Shown here: positions 60,933 through 64,000 of the stretch, one piece after another
Layout of the letters: every line of letters begins with the position of its first letter
Position numbering within the stretch: position 1 is the first letter of the stretch
DNA from: Bacillus sp. Bos-x628
Lineage (GTDB): Bacteria; Bacillota; Bacilli; Bacillales; Bacillaceae
Length of the DNA stretch: 64,000 bases
Assembly: GCF_040500475.1 (NCBI RefSeq)
Contig: NZ_CP159358.1
Span: 186,001-250,000 of the forward strand
Reading direction: 5' to 3'
Made by a program: the position numbers and the translations under genes
Notes under the pieces: generated by a model
What the model was told of the DNA's origin: nothing
Databases searched by the model: none
What the model saw: the letters and a program-made list of their open reading frames with translations, nothing else

Positions 60933-62054
60933 ATGAAGACAACGTCTTTTGGGAAAATTGAATGGCTGCTGGATGCTGACATGGATGATTTAGCAAAGCA
61001 GCTCGGAATCGGGAAAACGGCTTTTCATTTATCAAATCAAACAAGTACTAATTACCTTCTTCTGCCGGGGTATAGACTCCCTGAGGGGATTCATCCAATT
61101 CAATCAGTATATGATCTGCAAGCATTCATTACCCCTTATCGATTGCAGCAATCGGATGATTGGATCAATGGAACATATGAATATGACAGTGTTTGTTTAA
61201 AGGAGGAGATGAGAAGATTTACAGAAATGTTTCCTTTTCTTCATGTCAACGTCATTGGTTATTCCGTACTTGGTACACCTATTTATGAGTTATATACAGA
61301 ACCACCTCGGCATTTACACTCCATTCATTTCAATGCCTCATTCCATGCAAATGAATGGATCACGACCTCTGTTTTATTAAAGTGGCTGAAATCGTTTTGC
61401 TTAGCAGCGTCTGATCCAGTTCAAGCAAGGCATCATGAAGCAGTTCGGATACTGCAAACCACCGCATTATCGATTGTGCCAATGGTCAATCCAGATGGAG
61501 TGGATTTGGTTCGTAACGGTCCAGAATCACTCGGTCTGACAAGCGAAGAATTGAAGCCGTTCAATGGCGAGCATCAAGATTATAAAGAGTGGAAGGCGAA
61601 CATACGAGGGATTGACTTAAACAATCAATTTCCTGCTTACTGGGAAATTGAATATTATCGTAACCAGCCGAAGGCGCCTTTTTATAGAGATTATCCAGGT
61701 GATCAGCCGTTAACAGAACCAGAAGCAAAAGCGATGGCGACTCTTGCTTTACGCAAACGCTTTGATCGGCTTGTGGCGATTCATACACAGGGGGAAGAGA
61801 TTTACTGGGGATTTCTAGGACATGAACCTGCTGTTTCAAAAGAAACCGTTGCACGATTTGAACAGGCTAGTGGTTACAAACCGATTCAATATATTGATAG
61901 CTATGCCGGCTATCGTGATTGGTTTATTCATCAATTTCAAAGTGAAGGCTATACTGTGGAGCTTGGCAAGGGAAGGAATCCTCTTTCAATGAATCAGTTT
62001 GATTCTATCTATGAAAAAACAAAGCGGCTTTTTTGGGAGGCGTGCAAGTTCTAA
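60933..62054 (+). CDS. yqgT: M14-type peptidase YqgT (gamma-D-glutamyl-diamino acid endopeptidase-like)
   Basis: YqgT (373 aa) is a zinc carboxypeptidase-fold peptidase, related to the endopeptidase ENP1 acting on cell-wall muropeptides. The zinc ligands are His138 and Glu141 in FHANEWITT and His284 in AIHTQGEE. The catalytic Glu343 lies in YTVELGKGRN. Conserved substrate residues appear in NPDGVDLVRNG and RGIDLNNQFPAYW. The N-terminal 100 residues form a LysM-like accessory region (TSTNYLLLPGYRLPEGIH), so wall binding is plausible. No signal peptide is evident. The start follows AGGAGGG. Confidence 0.9.
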   Translation: MKTTSFGKIEWLLDADMDDLAKQLGIGKTAFHLSNQTSTNYLLLPGYRLPEGIHPIQSVYDLQAFITPYRLQQSDDWINGTYEYDSVCLKEEMRRFTEMFPFLHVNVIGYSVLGTPIYELYTEPPRHLHSIHFNASFHANEWITTSVLLKWLKSFCLAASDPVQARHHEAVRILQTTALSIVPMVNPDGVDLVRNGPESLGLTSEELKPFNGEHQDYKEWKANIRGIDLNNQFPAYWEIEYYRNQPKAPFYRDYPGDQPLTEPEAKAMATLALRKRFDRLVAIHTQGEEIYWGFLGHEPAVSKETVARFEQASGYKPIQYIDSYAGYRDWFIHQFQSEGYTVELGKGRNPLSMNQFDSIYEKTKRLFWEACKF

Positions 62055-62066
62055 GCGTTGACCGGC

Positions 62067-62090
62067 GGCACCTGTACAGGTGCTTTTTTG
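62067..62090 (+). terminator. Terminator of yqgT
   Basis: GCACCTG and CAGGTGC are perfect complements around TA and are followed by TTTTTTG. Confidence 0.88.
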
Positions 62091-62110
62091 ATGAAAACAA
62101 ATCAATTTCC

Positions 62111-62148
62111 TATTGTCAATAAAATTAGCAGGGAAGAGATTGACGATA
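62111..62148. repeat. Inverted repeat overlapping the -35 of the MFS gene
   Basis: TATTGTCAAT (62111-62120) and ATTGACGATA (62139-62148) are complementary in 9 of 10 positions. The right arm includes the -35 TTGACG, so it may be an operator for a repressor. Confidence 0.55.
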
Positions 62149-62168
62149 ACCTCTCTGTGAGCTATTGT
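62140..62168 (+). promoter_or_regulatory. SigA promoter for the MFS transporter gene
   Basis: TTGACG (62140-62145), a 17-bp spacer and TATTGT (62163-62168) lie about 50 bp before the TTG start. Confidence 0.7.
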
Positions 62169-62218
62169 GAAAGAAATAGTTGTAAAAAAAAGGATATGTT
62201 TCAGGGGGATGGCATTCA

Positions 62219-63472
62219 TTGAGTGTACATAGAATGTGGAAAAGGAATTTTACTTACTTATTTATTTCTAAAGTATTTAAAATCACTGCTGATAGTTTAT
62301 CTTTTAACACCATCTTATGGCTTTTAGTGTTAGAAGGAAAAGGGGCAATTGGGACGGCTTTTTTTATTGCGGTAAGTTTTGTCCCCCAGGCGATTGTAGG
62401 TCCGCTCATCACGCCGATGATGAGACCAAATCAATTGAAATTTTGGATGTGTTTTGCTGATTTAACGCGAGCTACCATTATGATCGTCATTTCGATCTGT
62501 TATTTTAATGGTTTCTCTCCATTATGGCTGATCATTGGGTTAATGCTTCTGCATTCATCAACTGGCGGTTCCTACGAACCGGCGTCTGTATCAATTATTC
62601 CAAAGCTTGTACATGAGGAAGTGATACAAAAAGCGAATGCAACCATTCAATCGGCGAGTCATGTTGTCCGGCTTGTGACGGTTACTGTGTGTGGTATGAT
62701 GATTGCTTTTATAGGTGTGGGTTATACGATGCTTTTCATCATTCCTCTTTATCTCTTGTCAGCCTTATTGGTTCTATTGATTACATATGAGGCAGTAGCT
62801 ATCATTGAAAAAGGTAAAAAGGGATTATCGTACGGTAAAAGATTAATAAGGGGATTTTTACTTGTCAGAAAGCATCATATTTTGTTTCCGTTAGCCATTT
62901 TTTGTGTGTGTTCTAACTTTGCTGCCGCCCCTTGGGAAGCGTTATCTGTCATCTATTTAACGGAGGAGCTAAATAGCGGACCGGTTGTCTATTCGTTTAT
63001 TAAAGTTACAACTGCGGCAGGCGCTTTTTTGATGGGATTTATATTAACAAAAGTAAAAGTGAATCGTTATGGATTACTGTTTATTGGTGCAGGCATTGTT
63101 GACGGTATTGCATTTTTTATTACGGGAATGAACGCACTATTGCCTCTTGTGTTTATATCTGCATTTGCATTAGGCGCGGCCATTAGTGCAGTCAACGTAC
63201 CTGAACATACGATTATTCAATTATCAGTAAAGGCTGAGGATCAGCCTCAAGTTTATGCAATCATCAACATGATATCATATTTAATGATTCCGCTAGGTGC
63301 TCTTATTGGCGGTTATATGGCAACCCTCTTTGGTTCTGGATATGTCATTGCCGCTGGGGGAGTAATTGAAGCCGTTTCTGGTATATGTCTGCTCCTCTTC
63401 ACAAAAATTGGGAAGGTAGAGAGGACAGATTTAACGCTAGAACGAGAGAAACATGTTGTTAAAGCAACGTGA
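62219..63472 (+). CDS. MFS exporter (MFS_3-type), not in B. subtilis at this locus
   Basis: This 417-residue protein has about twelve membrane helices and looks like the MFS_3/DHA3 group that includes multidrug and macrolide or siderophore exporters. Blocks such as FFIAVSFVPQAIVGPLITPM and LTRATIMIVISICYF, and HSSTGGSYEPASVSIIPKLV fit this group. It starts with TTG after AGGGGGATG. In B. subtilis this place is held by yqgU, so it is a lineage-specific gene by my recollection of gene order. It has its own promoter with an inverted repeat. No substrate is known. Confidence 0.82.
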   Translation: MSVHRMWKRNFTYLFISKVFKITADSLSFNTILWLLVLEGKGAIGTAFFIAVSFVPQAIVGPLITPMMRPNQLKFWMCFADLTRATIMIVISICYFNGFSPLWLIIGLMLLHSSTGGSYEPASVSIIPKLVHEEVIQKANATIQSASHVVRLVTVTVCGMMIAFIGVGYTMLFIIPLYLLSALLVLLITYEAVAIIEKGKKGLSYGKRLIRGFLLVRKHHILFPLAIFCVCSNFAAAPWEALSVIYLTEELNSGPVVYSFIKVTTAAGAFLMGFILTKVKVNRYGLLFIGAGIVDGIAFFITGMNALLPLVFISAFALGAAISAVNVPEHTIIQLSVKAEDQPQVYAIINMISYLMIPLGALIGGYMATLFGSGYVIAAGGVIEAVSGICLLLFTKIGKVERTDLTLEREKHVVKAT

Positions 63473-63551
63473 TTATGGCTTTTTCAAACGTTGATGGGGT
63501 ACAATGATAACGAGAAAAAAAGCGGGTGGTATGGAGAAAGGAGCAAGAAAC

Positions 63552-63866
63552 ATGGCAATAGCAGATGTCACAATCATCCCTGTAGGTACAGGTACACCAA
63601 GCGTTAGTGAATATGTAGCAGATGTACAAACGATTTTAGAAGGTTTCCATAAGGAAGGGAAAATCAAATATCAGTTAACACCAATGAACACGTTAATTGA
63701 GGGCGAACTATCCGTTTTGTTTGAGGTCATTCAGCACATCCATGAGGCGCCTTTTCAAAAAGGGGTACACCGAGTAGCGACAAACATTCGCATTGATGAC
63801 AGACGGGATCAAACGACAACACTTGAAAGCAAATTGGCGAGTGTGAATAAGCATTTCAATCAATAA
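63552..63866 (+). CDS. yqgV: MTH1187-family thiamine-binding protein YqgV
   Basis: YqgV (104 aa) is a ferredoxin-like fold protein of the MTH1187/YkoF-like family, members of which bind thiamine or its precursors. The sequence IADVTIIPVGTGTPSVSEYV, the KYQLTPMNTLIEG segment near residue 40 and the RIDDRRD motif near 85 are conserved. The frame is open to 63504, but ATG 63552 follows AAAGGAG at 8 nt. A terminator follows. The ligand is inferred. Confidence 0.9.
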   Translation: MAIADVTIIPVGTGTPSVSEYVADVQTILEGFHKEGKIKYQLTPMNTLIEGELSVLFEVIQHIHEAPFQKGVHRVATNIRIDDRRDQTTTLESKLASVNKHFNQ

Positions 63867-63893
63867 AAAACCTGCTAGATGCAGGCTTTTTAG
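63866..63893 (+). terminator. Terminator of yqgV
   Basis: AACCTGC and GCAGGCTT pair around TAGAT, followed by TTT. Confidence 0.82.
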
Positions 63894-64000
63894 CGTGAAG
63901 ACAAACCCAAGCATCCGTTGTCTTGTTATGTGCCGCTGATGCTCACGAATGAAACATTGCGCACAAGTAGCTCATCCCTGCTAGGCTTCAAGGGTTCTCA
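63893..64000. other. Window-edge region with imperfect stem arms
   Basis: This 107-bp tail has no ORF start or coding frame I can credit. AGCATC (about 63912) and GATGCT (63937-63942) are complementary, with CGTG and CACG outer arms separated by an 11-nt bulge, and CCCT/AGGG arms near 63980. It may belong to a structured RNA or to the downstream gene, which is beyond the window. Confidence 0.3.

Noticed and set aside
63970..64000. Minus-strand TGAGAACCCTTGAA resembling part of a TPP riboswitch thi-box
   Set aside because: Only the CTGAGA-ACCCTTGAA stretch is similar; the CTGGATAATGCCAGCG and AGGGA parts are missing in order, and it lies at the window edge.

Overview
This window is a continuous stretch of Firmicute chromosome. 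Gene content and order follow the Bacillus subtilis hrcA-dnaK to yqgV region almost gene for gene, with sporulation genes (yqfC, yqfD), low GC, strong AAGGAGG-type ribosome binding sites and many TTG/GTG starts. The small departures from B. subtilis (znuC-znuB beside zur, an MFS exporter where yqgU would be, no yqgA) suggest a Bacillus of the B. pumilus/safensis/altitudinis group. That species call is inference from memory of gene order, not a database result. I see no prophage, insertion sequence, CRISPR array, rRNA or tRNA.

Layout. 1-7.7 kb: heat-shock chaperone operon hrcA (5' end cut off)-grpE-dnaK-dnaJ-prmA-rsmE-mtaB. 7.7-12.5 kb: convergent phosphate cotransporter gene yqeW, then rpsU-yqeY and the membrane-stress operon yqeZ-floA-yqfB behind a SigW-like promoter. 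12.7-24 kb: sporulation pair yqfC-yqfD, then phoH-pgpH-ybeY-dgkA-cdd-era-yqzL-recO (RNA/ribosome maturation, c-di-AMP breakdown, lipid recycling, repair), then glyQ-glyS behind a glycine T-box. 24-32 kb: ccpN-yqfL (gluconeogenic control), yqxD-dnaG-sigA (macromolecular synthesis operon), cccA, trmK-yqfO. 32-43 kb: ispH and ispG (last two MEP isoprenoid steps) on the minus strand, yqfQ, cshB-nfo, yqfT, yqfU, the zinc uptake/regulator cluster znuC-znuB-zur, a nucleotidase, and small membrane or sporulation-type proteins. 43-54 kb: yqgB/yqgC, sodA, an MFS protein, pbpA, the complete Pho-type phosphate uptake operon pstS-pstC-pstA-pstB1-pstB2, and the minus-strand membrane pair yqzD-yqzC. 54-64 kb: rpmGA, yqgN, yqgO, gluP-yqgQ-glcK, the LTA-synthase paralogue yqgS, peptidase yqgT, an MFS exporter and yqgV.

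Most of the window is housekeeping. The points worth a second look are mainly regulatory or concern small genes: a three-unit PhoP box plus a 12-bp direct repeat upstream of pstS, a Zur half-palindrome before znuC, a conflict between Shine-Dalgarno and start codon in ccpN, a membrane-tethered helix-turn-helix-like protein (YqzD) overlapping an isolated MltG-like accessory domain (YqzC), a 25-codon ORF containing a perfect palindrome, several perfect hairpins without U-tracts, and an inverted repeat over the promoter of the MFS exporter. I found no convincing wholly new multi-gene system.
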